64,000 nucleotides of DNA, taken from the NCBI GenBank assembly GCA_023213395.1, contig CM041465.1, positions 245,961,741 to 246,025,740 on the forward strand, given 5' to 3'. The notes beneath the pieces are model-generated. The model was not told where the DNA came from. It worked only from the letters and a program-made list of their open reading frames with translations, and did no database searches. Of the stretch, positions 49,841 to 62,072 are shown in pieces. The translations under genes were made by a program, and so were the position numbers. Source of the stretch: Cycas panzhihuaensis (lineage: Eukaryota; Cycadophyta). Position 1 is the first letter of the stretch, and each line of letters begins with the position of its first letter.

Positions 49841-52650
49841 AAGTTCTTATAAAGCACGACAAGTCTTGCATTTAATATTTATTCAATTTATAAGATTATT
49901 TTAATAATTTATATAGTATTTTGTTAAAATTTTTGAATATTTTCATTCATACGCTTTATTTTTTCAAAATCTTTCTAGTTTTTTATAGCCATTACTAGCA
50001 TGCACAACCCAATACACATTTGAAGTGTTTATACCTTCATTTTGTCAAGTTTTTATAAAGATTTAATCATTTTTTATCAGTTTTTTTGAGGTTCTTACTT
50101 CCTTCCTGAGCTTCATTGGGCTTGTTCTTTCTCTTCAGTGAATGAAACCACATCATATGACTGCTCATTGGAATCCTTGGTAAGCTAGCTTTACAACACA
50201 ACTAATAGATTGAGAAACCATTGCCTCTACGCAAAGATATCTCTCTTGGAATCTTAGTCACTCTATTTGGAAATTGCAACTCCACTGCTCCTCTTATCAT
50301 TTGCTTATTTTATCTTCAATTCTCATTAAATATCTTTCAGAGTAGGGGTGCAAGCCTACTAAGGGATAAACAAAGTTGTCTTCAATTATTTTTGGGCCCT
50401 CTCTAAGCTATACAACCTCCACATAACTGTGCGCCCACTTATGGCCTGTGTAGCTACATTCCTCCATTTCTCTTCATTTTAACTCATTCTTTAGAAATTA
50501 TGGGTTGTTTTGGGCCTGCACAAGTCCTTTGGTCATATCTATAGCCACCCTTGATCAATCTACAATATATTTTGTGCTCTCCACATCTTCAAAAATTGCC
50601 TGTTTAGTTGTGCGACCTCATTAAACATTTTTGCTTCATTCTCTGCATGTGTTAATCCATTCTTAGTGAAACTTCAGAGCTGCCTAGACATCAAGGAGAT
50701 CTACTCTCTCCTAAATTTTGACCTTGATCCATGAATCTAGAAAAAGGTTTAATCTTATCGAAGTTTGGTTTGTGTGCATATTGTTCTGTTTTATTTTTTA
50801 TGTTATATGACCATTTTTTAATATTTATTTTTTATATAGTCTTAAAGAAATTTAATTACATTATATATTAATTGGGGTCTGACCCTTTTAGCCCCCATTT
50901 TGGTCATACTAACTCTTCATATGACCTCGTTTTTAGTTTAAAAAGAGCTTTGATTCGAAATTTTATAAGTTTCTTTTAATTATTTTTGGTTTTTAAGTAA
51001 TTTAATCATATTTTATATGTTTTAAAGTCTGTTAGCCCCCTTTAGACCCTAGCGGTTGGTTATTTTGAACTCTACGTGACCAGGGGCCTCTTGTTTAAGG
51101 GGCTTAACCCTACTTAACTTGGTTTTATTGCCTTAAAGAGGTTCTATCATAAGTTTTATTATAAGTTTTGATCCAAGAGTTTATTTTTTGAACGACTAGA
51201 TCCGTTGAAAAAGTATTTTGATTGGCTATACATTGAACTTGGCTTTAATAAGATTTGAAGTTGATTTTATAGGGTTTTGAGGCTAGAGAAATTAGTGTTT
51301 CTAGTTGATCCTAGTTTAGCTCATTTTCATCTATTTTAAATTATTTTTTCATTCTAACTTGGCATACTTACATAATATTGAGCTTCTAATCTACTGTTGA
51401 TAAATTTTTATCCACTTTTAGAAGCCCACAATTAAATTTTGTAGCCTTTTAGTCATAATTTGGCCTCCTAGAAAAGGAGGTTTTTGGAAATAATTGCTTT
51501 AAACTAGTGCTCTCTAATTTTTTATACCTTTATTCTAAAGTTGCTACTTTATTTATTAGCTCATTAACTTAAATTTAGAGCTCATTTAAAGTATATCTTT
51601 TCATTATTTAAGGTTATCTTATTTCTTTAAAGCATTCTCTTAAAAGTACATTTAAGGTCAAACAAAATAGCATATTCCATGGTTATATTCAAAGCATACT
51701 TTACATTTTGTTATAGATTGAAAAGGGCTCATATAAAAGTATATTTATTACTCATTTATTCTTAGCTTATCCATCTATGTAGTGAAATGAATAGTAGGCT
51801 TATTTTACTCCAATTTAGCTCTTTATTAAGGTTATCTTTAAAACATAAATCAAGGTTAATTTAAAGGTGCATTTAGATTACATCTTTTGCATCATATTAT
51901 TCAAAAGTATTTCATAGTATCAAGGTACATTTATAATCATTGTGAAAGCTTATTTACTTCATTTTTATATTTTATTCAAAAGGAGTATTCGTTGATTTAA
52001 ATTTAAAAGGATATATCTTTCTTTTATTGCTAAATTATTCTTTTAGTTATTGATTTAAAAGGAACCCTACCTTGCTAAGTAAGGCCACACACAGACACAT
52101 ATATTTCATAGTAAATAAGATAATTACCCAAAAGAACCTCCTTCTTTTCTAGCATTGCAAGAGGAATAGTTAGGACCCCTAAAGTTACCACCACGCATAT
52201 GCTCTTAGCCTACTCATATTAGATGAGGAATGTCATTGGCTATTAGGTGTATTAGGTGGTAGGCTAAGGTGAGAAACCTTTCTTATTTTGGAGTTAAGAG
52301 ATTAAGGCTAGACTTGAAGAGGGTGAGTGCCTTGGTTAATAAATTTATCATTGCTAGATCTGTTACTAAGCATAAGACTAGCGCAGGTGGATAAATAAGT
52401 CAGAGGGGGTCTAGTACCTTCTTTGTAGTATATGTACTAAGGTATATCAAACCTAGCACTTATGTACTGATATATTGGGTTCCTAATTTACCACTTATAA
52501 GAAGACACTATTAGATAGAATAGTAATCGAAGGCTTCCCTTGGAGACCCATAAACTTAGAGCCTAGAAACCTTCTTAGGGACTAAGACATTTTTCAAAAC
52601 TTTATTTAGGAAATTTATAACTTTGGGAGACACTTGACAATAATTTATTT
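49841..52650 (+). mobile_element. 2.8-kb non-coding leader of copia element
   Basis: Between PBS and gag start. No protein recognised (the open stretch at 50221-50406 has no domain). A block around 51099-51260 (GGGGCTTAACCCTA, AAGAGGTTCTAT, TTTATTTTTTGAACGACTAG) resembles the leaders at 35371-35520 and, reversed, 7998-8115. Long runs of TTAAAG and AAGCATA-like repeats lie at 51600-52020. Confidence 0.6.
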
Positions 52651-52658
52651 AAAATATA

Positions 52659-54184
52659 ATGGTAGCTAGTTTTGGAAATATTATAATCCCTAAATTTGAT
52701 GGATATAACTTCTTAAATTAGAGTAGGAGGATGAAACCCATCCTTATTATTAAGGATATGTGGGATATTGTGAAGATATGATACACTAAACCAAGTCAAA
52801 ATATAACCGATATAGAAAAATTAACATTCAATGATAGTGTAAAGAAAGATAATGATACCCTTACTTTGAATTTTTGTACCCTAGAGAATCACATATTTCC
52901 TAGGGTGAGTGAGGCAACCAAATCTAAGGAGGCTTCGGGTGCTTTACAACTTATTTATAAAGGGGTAGCCTCATCTAAGCTATAAACCTTGAGAAGCAGA
53001 TTTAAGAATTTGACAATGATGCTTAATAACTTTGTTACTAAATTCATAACTAAGGTTCAAGACCTTGTAAATAAGATGAGATCTCTTGGTGAAACCTTAA
53101 TTAAACAAAGGGTTTTTGAGAGAATTTTAAGATGTGTTAGTGAAGTAAAAAGATTCATAATGGTAGCAATTAGTATAAAAGTTTCAAAGGATCTAAGTAC
53201 CCTAAAAATTGAATAATTAAGTGTCATGTTAATAGCAGTTAAGGAGAAAAAAAGCACAAGTAAATCATTAGAGCATGCATTTACAACCAAAGCTAGGATC
53301 AAGTCAAACTCATAAGCTAAAAGTTAAAAATCTAAGGATCAATCTCCAAAGGGGAGAGAAAGACACTTTAAACAAGATGTACATAAAAAATGACAAACTA
53401 AATATCAAGCTCTATACTAAGGAATCAAGGAGAAAACTAAAGAAATCTTAGTTATACCAGATATCAAAGTCAAGAGAGGCACTAAGAGGTAAACCAATAT
53501 TGCCATAATTGTCAAGTCCATATGAACTCTCAAAGGTTAAACTTCAATTATCCTAACAATAAATAAAGGGATAAGCAAACTCCATATTTAGAGAGAGGAA
53601 GAATATCCACTATTAATAGAACCAATCCTTGAAGCAAGAGTCTTAGCTATGGAACAAGGGATTAAATTTACTATTTATTCTACAACAAAGTTGGTCATAT
53701 GGATGATAGGTGTTCTACTAAGAATGGACCTCTTATAAGGAGAAGTGCTAATAAAATTATTGAAATAAGGGAGAATGATTGACTATTACTATCCTATTTT
53801 GTTGCACATAAGAAAGAAGAATATTGTTAGTACATTAATTCCAACAGCTTTACTTACATGACCCACAAATAAGAGTTGTTTCAAACCATTGATAGAACTA
53901 GAGAGGGGTCCATTATGTTTGGAGATGACACCTCACATGAATCTATTGGAAGGGGTAATGTCATCCTACTAACAGAATTATGAGAATACCAACATCTTAG
54001 CAATGTGCTCTATGTCCCAACTTTGAAGAAAAATCTTTTATCAATAAGATAGATGATGGATCAAGACTATAAAGTTATATTTAGAAATGGTGAATGTACT
54101 ATTAAGGATAAGAGAAAGAATAAAGCGATGGTTGCTAAAGGAAAAATGACTAAGGATAGACTCTTTAAGCTAGTTTTCTCATAG
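52659..54184 (+). pseudogene. Ty1/copia gag, protease and pre-integrase domain
   Basis: The frame opens MVASFGNIIIPKFDGYNFLN with the gag FDGxN motif, then WDIVK and SKEASGALQ, and the open piece 52989-53216 (LRSRFKNLTMMLNNFVTKF, VSEVKRFIMVAI), as in copia gag. Farther on, protease-proximal FGDDTSHESIGRGNV and NVLYVPTLKKNLLSI near 53930-54040, YKVIFRNGECTIKDK near 54070. It ends in RLFKLVFS at about 54182, where a minus-strand gypsy LTR begins. Frameshifts and stops are common between 53220 and 53850. Confidence 0.87.
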
Positions 54185-54194
54185 ATATCCTCGC

Positions 54195-54595
54195 ATAGGT
54201 ACTCCTTAAGATAGAAAAATAATAACAATTACAACCACATTATTCTGACCAATAGGGCAAGCAAATTATCAAAAAATCTCACAAGAACACAAGAGCACCA
54301 ATTGATCACTAAAATAAAGAGTATTTTTAGCATAATCTTTATAAAAGTAACACTAAGCTAACTAGATTTTATAATCTATGACCTTTATATAGACAAAAGA
54401 GGAATTTTCGCATGCAATCCTATTGGTGGTCCAAGCAGCCTTACATTCTATTAGACAACATAGCGGCCTTACATACTATTGGCCAACTTATTAGCTTATA
54501 CACCAAGTTCCATAACTAACCTTATCTCTTAACCTCTCCGTAGCTCTTTGCATAATAGTGCTTTATATAACTTAATGAGATGAGTTATATAATAG
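54195..54595 (-). repeat. 3' LTR of minus-strand gypsy element
   Basis: Lies between the copia pre-integrase end and the gypsy polypurine tract. Its termini are TA...TA on both sides, consistent with decayed TG...CA. No partner in the window, so edges are approximate. Confidence 0.5.
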
Positions 54596-54612
54596 GTCCC
54601 TTCCCTTAAGAT
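54596..54612 (-). promoter_or_regulatory. Polypurine tract of gypsy element
   Basis: TCTTAAGGGAAGGGACC on the minus strand, overlapping the last codons of pol. Confidence 0.7.
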
Positions 54613-57600
54613 GTTGAGTCCTCGAGGCAATTGAGATGTGGGTGCTTCTTGATAAAATCATCAGATTCCCAAGTTACTTCATCGAAGTTACATCCTGGTC
54701 GTTGTATTAAATATTTTGAAATGGACCAATTCTAGAGATGGAATTATGTGCTAGTTAGTATACGTTTTGGAGGTACAATCAGGGGTTACTCTTCATCCAA
54801 AATTAGTAGGGTTATCTAAGGGACATGGGTTTTTCTTAGACACTTTTAGAGATAAGAATGTGAAAAACATTATGGATGTTAGTAGTGGGAGGAAGGTCGA
54901 GAGCATATGCAACTTTACCAATATATTTAAGGACTTTATAGGGTCCATAATATTGAGGCCTAAGTTTGTGGTTCTTATGATGGTAAAGGGATTGCTACTT
55001 ATAGGGTTGCAAATGAAGGAATACAAGATCACCAATATTGAAGGAGCAGTCAGAATGGTGGTAGTCTAATAATTATTTCATTTGATTATAGGCCATAGAT
55101 AGGTTTTGTTTAAGGGTGTGGAGAATTTGATCCATGTGCTATAATTTTTGTTGTATTACTGCTATGTAGAGATTGGTAGCTAAAGTGTGGTGGAATGGTA
55201 GGGGATATCCATAGAGAGCCAAAAATAGGGACATTCCAATGGCTGAATGATATGAGGAGTTATACTAATACTTAATTAGGGCTAGCCATAATATCTATTT
55301 AGACTAGTGGTTAGATGCAAAGTAGTGTAAGTAGGTCTCTAGAGTTTTATTAAGGACCTTAGATTAGCCATTAGTCTATGGATGGTATGTTGATCTCATA
55401 TTAAATGATATTCTCGAGGCATGAAATAACTCCTACCGGAAGGAACTAGCAAATTTAGGATCTTGATCATATACGATAGTGGATGGAAAATTATACAAGC
55501 AAAATATTATCTAGAGGTAAATGTCAATGATACATGGAGCCTTATAGGTTATGTAGATAGGTAATAAGTAGGTATATTTTATCAACCTATCTATAACTAC
55601 TAAAATAGGGTCAGATCCGACAGATAATAGTAAGCCTATGATAAAGTCCATGGCAATATCTTCCCATTTACCTTGTGGGATGTCCAAAAGTTGAAGCAGA
55701 CTTGGTTGGGGTTTTGTATCAACTTTATTACATTGGTATGTGTCATATTCAGAGATAAAGGTAAGGATGGTGGATTTCATTTCTAGCCAAAAGAAGTCAG
55801 ATTGTATCTTATGATAAGTTTCATCGAAACTAGAATGGCCACCAAGAGGGGAAGAATGATATTCTGATAAAATTTGGGTAATGAAAGCTAAGTGGTGATG
55901 TATGAATATGCAATTTTGATATAAGAGAAGATTGTTATGGATGCACCAATCCTTATGAGTATAGAACTTATCAACCTAGTGTGAGAAATCTAGTTGGGAT
56001 TAGCTAGCCATGGCTAAGTCTTGTATCCATGTCAGTTATGGGAAAGAAATGGCATGAATGATGGGGTCCTTAGTGTGATAGGTATTATCATTAAGTGTAG
56101 GGGAATGTAGCCTCGAGAGTGCATGTACCACAATGTTATCTTTTTCTTTTTGATATATTATTATAAAGTCAAAAACTTAAAGGTAATCGACCCATTTAAC
56201 CTACTCTTATAAGAGGATTGGTTGATTTAGTAAGTGATGAAGGCTATGATGATCGGTGAGGATAGTAAATTTAGAAATAAGTAGATACTGTCGCCATTTA
56301 TCGATAGCATGAAGGATGGCCCATATTTCTTTTTAATAGGCAGATAGTCTACCCTTATTATCTTTGAGTTTTTGACTTTCAAAAGTGATGGGGTGGAAGT
56401 CTTACATTAAGACTGCACCCAATCCAAACCCAAAGGCATCGTATTCTAATTGGAATGGCTAAGTAATATTAGGTGAGGCCAAAATTGGGGTGGTTTTTAT
56501 AACCTCCTTTGGATGGAAGAAGGCCTCATTAGCTGAGGGAGACCATTGAAAGGAATCCTTCATAAGTAAGTGGGTTAAAGGGGTGGTTAGTGTGGCATAA
56601 TTTCAAATGAACTAACGATAAAATCTGGTAAGTCCTAGGAAAGCCCCCAATTGGGCAAAGGTTTTTGGGATTGACCAATTGATGATGACAAAAATTTTAT
56701 CGAGATCCACCCAAACCCCTGTAAAGTATATAATATAACTAAGGTATTATAGTTTATATTTCCCAAACTCACATTTGGAGAGTTTAGCATATAATTTATT
56801 CTCAGATAGGATTTGAAGGACTATTTCTAGATGCAGGATGTGAGCAGGCATGTTTGAGCTATAAATAAGAATGTTATTGAAGAAGATGATGATAAATTTT
56901 CATAGGTATGGAGAAAATATCTTGTTCATGAGGGCCTAGAAGGTAGCTAAAGCATTACATAGGCCAAAGCACATGACCTAAAACTCAAAGTAGCCATGGT
57001 AGATTTAGGAAGTTATTTTATATTGATCCTTCGGTAAGATGGGGATTTGGTAATATCCTAACTATAAATTAAGTTTGATATAAATTATGGAACCATGGAT
57101 CTAATCTAATATATCATTGATTTGTGGTATAGAGAACTTATCTTTTTTAGTGATTTTGTTGAGCGTATGATAATCAATGTAAAGTTATAAAGAGCCATCC
57201 TTTTTGTGAACTAGAATGATGGGTGCAACATACATGCTTTTACTAGGTTGAATGATGCCTATGTCCATCAATTCCCTAGTGATTTTTTCAATTTCATTTT
57301 TTTAGAAATAAGAGTTCCTATATGGTCAAAGACTAATTGGGTCATGTAAATTTTGTAACTCAATAGTGTAATAATAACCTCAATCAAGCAGGAGATTGGC
57401 AGGTAATAGAGCAAATATAGATTGATATCGATTTAATACTTGCTAGATGTCAGGGTGAATACCAGAAGGGGCCTAGATATAGTTGAGATGAACGATGTAT
57501 ACTATATTACCATTAAGTTGTCGACACATTTAAGTGGGTGAGATTACTTTATTATGGGGGCTTGCATCCCATAAAGTTTATGTAAGTGGCCCATGTGATC

Positions 57601-58645
57601 TTTGAAAATAATAAATGGAACTGTAGGTGAGTTGTTGGTGCTATAAGTTCCTAGAGTCTAGAGCCGCTGCATGCAGAGAATTGTATCTGACCCACCTATG
57701 GATAAGGCATAAAAATTAGAGCTAAGGGTATATGAGCTAATGTAAACTGTGATGTTTTGATTGTTCCTATATAGTGAAGGGTGTGATGACTAGCTAAAGA
57801 GAAGGTAAAGCCCGTCTTAGGTTCTATATAAAGATTCCACTATCAGGCAATGGATATATTGATAAAATTTAGTGTTGCACCATCATTGATCAAAATGGTA
57901 ATTAGGGTTTTGCAAAGTATTCATTTGACTCAGAGTGGTTTAAGACATGAGGTAGAGATAATGACCGATAAGGAAACTTCAAGTTTAAGATCAGGAGGTG
58001 ACTCATAAATAGAGTGGTCTTGGGATTCATTATCATATTCATACTCAGTCTCAGGGTCATCTTCTAAAGATAAGTCAAGATCAATTGTAAAGACCATCTT
58101 CTTAGTTTTGTAGATTCTACCATGACTAGAGGTCCATTTTTCGAAATATTACATACATAGATCAACTTTTCAATGATGTTGTACCTCTGTTGAAGTGATG
58201 TGAATGGATTTTAAGGATGGTTCCTCAATGTACTACTTGAGATATATAGATGACATATCTTCGAGTTGTGGGTGTAATCATTGGTAGTTAGTTAGACGTG
58301 GTCTTTGGGGCTAGGCAGTATCTCATTAATAATCAACTTATCAAGATCATGGAAACCAAGTGGAGTCTCATCTAAATAGAGGAGACCTTTCTAAGGTAAA
58401 TTCTACTTCTATTATTTTAGCCATATTGATTATATTTTTTAGAGTGGATATGGATACCATCTTTAGGTGCATATAAATGCATTTTTTGAGCCTAAACATA
58501 TACGTATCTATTTGTCTATTTATGAAGTTACTAATCAACTTGATTACGTAGAGATTGGAACTCAACAGTATACACTTCGACAGACGATACTTGTTTTAAC
58601 CATGTTAGTTGTGTGAAAAAGGAGTGATTCCAAGTATCTTCATAC
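54613..58645 (-). pseudogene. Ty3/gypsy gag-pol remnant with chromodomain-like tail
   Basis: Minus-strand order: gag (58645-58531, TQLTWLKQVSSVEVYTVEF), protease region (about 58300-57550), RT (57300-56600: PILPKDQY, CFGLCNALATF, FFNNILIYSSN at about 56884, where FxDDILIYS is expected, FLGLTRFYR), RNase H (56450-56170: LEYDAFGFGLGAVL, KEIWAILHAIDKWRQYL, FDFIIIYQKEKDN), integrase (55780-55511: CNKVDTKPQPSLLQLLDIP, WEDIAMDFIIGL, VVIDRLIKYTYLLP), then a tail with FDEVTWESDDFIKKHPHL (54690-54620), resembling the chromodomain end of plant chromoviruses. Dozens of stops. The gag N-terminus is cut by the GC-rich element at 58646. Confidence 0.9.
55511..55780 (-). pseudogene. Gypsy integrase zinc-domain end and catalytic core start
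   Basis: Longest open piece of the minus-strand gypsy pol (89 codons): YQCNKVDTKPQPSLLQLLDI is the tail of the HHCC zinc domain (CxxCQxNK), and WEDIAMDFIIGL plus VVIDRLIKYTYLLP contain the first catalytic Asp (MDF) and the conserved VDRLSKYAHF region. Integration function is lost because the downstream core is broken. Confidence 0.9.
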
Positions 58646-59257
58646 TGTTTCCCGACTACCAGAATGGATTTGGGATGAGTCAACTCAGGTAAGCTCAGGT
58701 ATATGTTTCTCACTCCCATCCTCACTTTTGCTTGGTCGAGGTTGCTTAATGTATTGCTTGACGTATGTTTGCCTATAATTTGTGTGATCGCATTGCTTTC
58801 TTGCCTGATCACGTTGCTTATGCCTACCGCACACCACTCGGCCTATGATGACCCACCGTGGGGGCACTCCTCAGCAAGTCATGCACCCCCATATGGCATT
58901 CAGCCACCCACACCATCTCCACAGCTCCTTGAGCACCTTAGTTAGTTGCGTACAACATCTTGCCTCTACTTTGATTCTCTTTTTAAGTATGATAGGACCC
59001 TCCATTGAGACCCATTCCTCTCTTCTAGCCACCTGTTAGCCACCTGGGCAAGAATTTCTAGCCTACCTAGCCTCAGCATATCCTCTGTTTGGCTTTATGC
59101 CCTATTTCTACCCTATTTTTAGCTTGCAGACCCACATCGCTATAAACTTAGTGGTACCACGATATTTACCGCAGTACCGCAAAGTTTACCATGGTGCGAC
59201 TGTTTAAAATTATTTTTTAAAAGAGTCGCAGTAGTTCTCGCTCTTTTCGCGGAATTG

Positions 59258-59265
59258 CCACGTGG
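59258..59265. promoter_or_regulatory. Palindromic G-box in LTR promoter region
   Basis: CCACGTGG, kept identically in the second repeat copy at 62651-62658 although the surrounding sequence has diverged. It sits 56 bp upstream of a TATA-like sequence. Confidence 0.6.
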
Positions 59266-59290
59266 TGTCTGCGCCTACTCATCTCCCCGT

Positions 59291-59330
59291 AACCCTAAAT
59301 GCTCATTTAGGGTTAAGGGGAATATAAAAC
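59291..59330 (+). promoter_or_regulatory. Telo-box hairpin and TATA box of LTR promoter
   Basis: AACCCTAAAT-GCTC-ATTTAGGGTT is a perfect 10-bp inverted repeat (59291-59314) made of two opposed telo-box sequences; AATATAAAAC (59321-59330) is a good TATA box 7 bp later. The second copy keeps a weaker form (62687-62730: GCCCTAA and TTTAGGGTTT, then a TATA-like CTACTTAAG). Confidence 0.55.
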
Positions 59331-61262
59331 CCAAAAAGTAACTCATTTGGGTCTCTTCTTCATCCATTTTTTCATTACACTACTACAGCTCTCTCTCCAA
59401 GACTACTAGAAGACCTGCTCTTTGGCTCTAGTGGTCTTTCCATAGGGATACCTGCTGCATCTCAGGCCCTACTCCAGCAGCTCAGGCCCTCTCTTTGCAG
59501 GTTTACATAATGGAGGAAGGAAGGCTCATATCAACTCAGCAATAAGCAAGCTCCAAAGTTCCAAGATCTCAGTTGTGCTCCCATGATTCGCCTCCTCTTC
59601 AGCCCAACCTTGGAAGGCCTATCAAGCATAGGTTTCTTCTCCTATTTTTGGCAGGAATAAGCTCTGATTTCCTGCTACAAGGTACCTCTTGAATGTTGCT
59701 CCAAGTTTTATGTTTTTCCCCTTCTTTTTTATGAACAGTTTCTAGCCATTTTTTTGCTCTTGGCTTTGCACCTCATAGGAGCTTACCCATTGTTCCCTGT
59801 TTCACAGTGCTCCCTCTCTCATTTACTGCAAGTCCACTTCAAGGAGGCTGTGTAAGAGGGTTACACAAGGAAGGGTGAAGGGAGAAAGGTAGGGTCAGTC
59901 CCCCTTGTTGACCTTCTCCCCAACGGTCCAAACCCTTCCCTTCTTTCCTCTTTCACCTAATGCCTCCCTTGGACCTGGGCCAGGGATTTTGAGAGCCTAT
60001 TTCTAGATCTGAACCAGCATTGGCAACCCCTTGCCATGTTGGTTTCAGACCTGCACTTACTGGTTTTAGGCACCACATAAGCCCCAAAACCCTTCCCGGT
60101 TGGTCTGTGACCCTCAGCCCATCCCAACTAGATGATTTGCTGCTCATAGCACTTCGTCTCTTAGGTGTGCTTGTATATCATTATGCTGGTCTATTTTCTC
60201 TCTTGCTTGCTATCCCATATAGTCAGTATACTTTATTTTTCCTTCCCTTGAGGTTACGTGGAGATATCTGTGGGTGAGTTGGCCATTCCGAGGCTAACTC
60301 CTTCATTTTGGATACTATTTAGTGCTGCTGCTTGCTTGAGTTTTGGAGTAGTGTGTAACATTTTTGACTTGATTTTCTATCAATTTCTTTGTATTTACAT
60401 ATACATATAGTAGGTATATTTGGCATCCCCTCTTTCGGGAGGGAGAAACTCTTGTATTTTGATTAGCAGGCTTCACGAAAACAGAAATATGCACGAGGCA
60501 AACGTCCAGATAGGTTAGTCTTTTGTTGGTAGTATTTCTTTATTTCCTTTTACCTTCCTTTGTGTTGCTTTGTTTTTTTGCACGTTTGGGGAAGGTAAGA
60601 TAGCCCCTTGGCCACTTACGGAAACCATCGCCAGCTAGTCTCTCACCTACGTGACAAGTTCAAGCAGGAGGGCATGCAAAGAATCAAAGGTCGCAACACT
60701 CCAATCGCACTACGTCTCTAGGTATTCTTCTTCTTCTTTTTTATCCTTTCCTACAGCGTTTTCTTTCACGCATATGTTTGCATACTAAAATATATAGGAA
60801 ACAAAAAAGAGAAAAAGAACTCATCCTTGCATTTGTGTATCTCTTTTTGTTTATAGTCGTTTATATCACGTGTAGGTAGTTTTCTTTGGATGTGAGTTAT
60901 CCATTCCTCACTTCCCCAACTAGCTCACACGTAGGATATCATACTACACACACTTACCTACACGTCGCCTTCTCCCTCTCTTGAGAAGACGCGACTCTTT
61001 AGGATCCCTCTTCCTCTTCCCGACCATCCAAGGGGTAGGAGGGCCTCTCCATTTAGAATGACCTAAGGCTTCACCTTACGTCCTTCTCCAAAGATTGCCC
61101 AAAGGCAATTAGGCACCATTTGCAGGTCTCGAATCTGTGCTCCGGCACACGGATGCCCTGCGTGGTGTTTTTCTTGTTGTTAGATCCCACTCATAGCCTG
61201 CCTATATCCTAGTTAGTCATATCTTACTAAACGTAGGAGACCACCCTATAGACACGTTTCAC

Positions 61263-61281
61263 TGGTGACCATACTGGGGAC
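61263..61281 (+). promoter_or_regulatory. Gypsy-type primer-binding site
   Basis: TGGTGACCATACTGGGGAC closely follows the plant gypsy PBS pattern TGGCGACTCxGCTGGGGAC known from Tat/Ogre-like elements (tRNA-Arg assigned from memory). It directly follows the LTR end. Confidence 0.6.
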
Positions 61282-61521
61282 TTGCCAGTAAGGGAGCTAA
61301 TCTCGCCTCTCTTCCTGTTGGTGTTCTTACTTTTAGGTGATCTTCTTGACTTTCTTTTCCGTTGGGCAACCCCCAATGCGTGCTTCATACCCTTTGCTCT
61401 CTTCTAACAACTTTTGTAAAGGCATTGCATGTGATGTTTCTCATGTTGTTTACGAGATCTACCGTTGTTGTTAGAAGACCCTTCGTATCACTCCCTTCCG
61501 TCGTCGGATTCTGATTCGACA

Positions 61522-62068
61522 ATGGAGGGCTACCATTCTGATTGGGCTTACCACACCTTGGTCTCAGGAACTCAAGAGTTTCCCACATCTGTTCCAGGAT
61601 CCACCCAAGAGGGTGACGATCCTATTTATTACCCAGGTGACTAGCCTCACCCCTCTGACATCCATCCTTCTGCTCATGTAGTAGAAGGCTCACCTCTTCA
61701 TGAGATTCACCATCTGATTGGTAATTCTTATGAGGAGTGCCCTAAGGGGCCTCCGTCATTCGAGGTCCCATCAACCTCTTATGGTTACGAAGACACCCCT
61801 CCCACTGATGTGATTGAAGCTATCAGCGAGTACTTTCGAGCGACTCGCCTTCAAGCATGTCCCAGGTGGTTTGAAGAAGCTTTACGTGGTAGAGTGCCTT
61901 CTTCGTCTGCACCTGCGCCTCCCACGGCAAGTAATCCTTCTATTCCTACGCACTCATCCCACTCTGTGTCTACACTGACTTTGGGGACAAGTGTCACACC
62001 CTCTATTCCTAGTCATGGTCCTAGTTCTTCAGGACCCATTCGTGGTGTGTCTTTTCCCCAGCTTAGGG
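61522..62068 (+). pseudogene. First ORF (gag N-terminus or ORF1) of the GC-rich element
   Basis: Begins at ATG 61522 (MEGYHSDWAYHTLVSG), about 240 bp after the PBS, with a TAG at 61642 and then open in the same frame to 62124. It is Pro/Ser/Thr-rich (VPSSSAPAPPTASN and SHSVSTLTLG) with a more ordered piece VIEAISEYFRATRLQACPRW. I recognise no domain; the position suits gag, or the extra ORF1 of Ogre-type elements. At about 62069 the sequence passes without a polypurine tract into the second copy of the long repeat, so the rest of the element is missing here. Confidence 0.5.
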
Positions 62069-62072
62069 CTAG

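Larger units (their letters stand above)
58650..61261 (+). repeat. Probable 5' LTR (2.6 kb) of a GC-rich gypsy-like element
   Basis: Starts TGTTTCCCG and ends CACGTTTCA just before a gypsy-type PBS. The first 1.9 kb is repeated in direct orientation at 62073-64000. Shared blocks include the start, AGGTAAG, TTAGCCTATGATGAC (near 58846 and 62232), a CCACGTGG box, a TATA/telo-box region and CGAGGCTAACTC/CGAGGCTTACCG. The copies are well diverged. The 3' third (60600-61261) is seen once. It interrupts gag of the minus-strand gypsy element. The many open frames on both strands here are chance products of GC-rich sequence. Confidence 0.6.

Noticed and set aside
58685-59039. Several overlapping open frames on both strands
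   Set aside because: They lie in the GC-rich LTR, overlap one another in opposite frames and show no domain.
59953-60277. Opposed open frames around 60 kb
   Set aside because: Inside the probable LTR; not conserved in frame in the second repeat copy.
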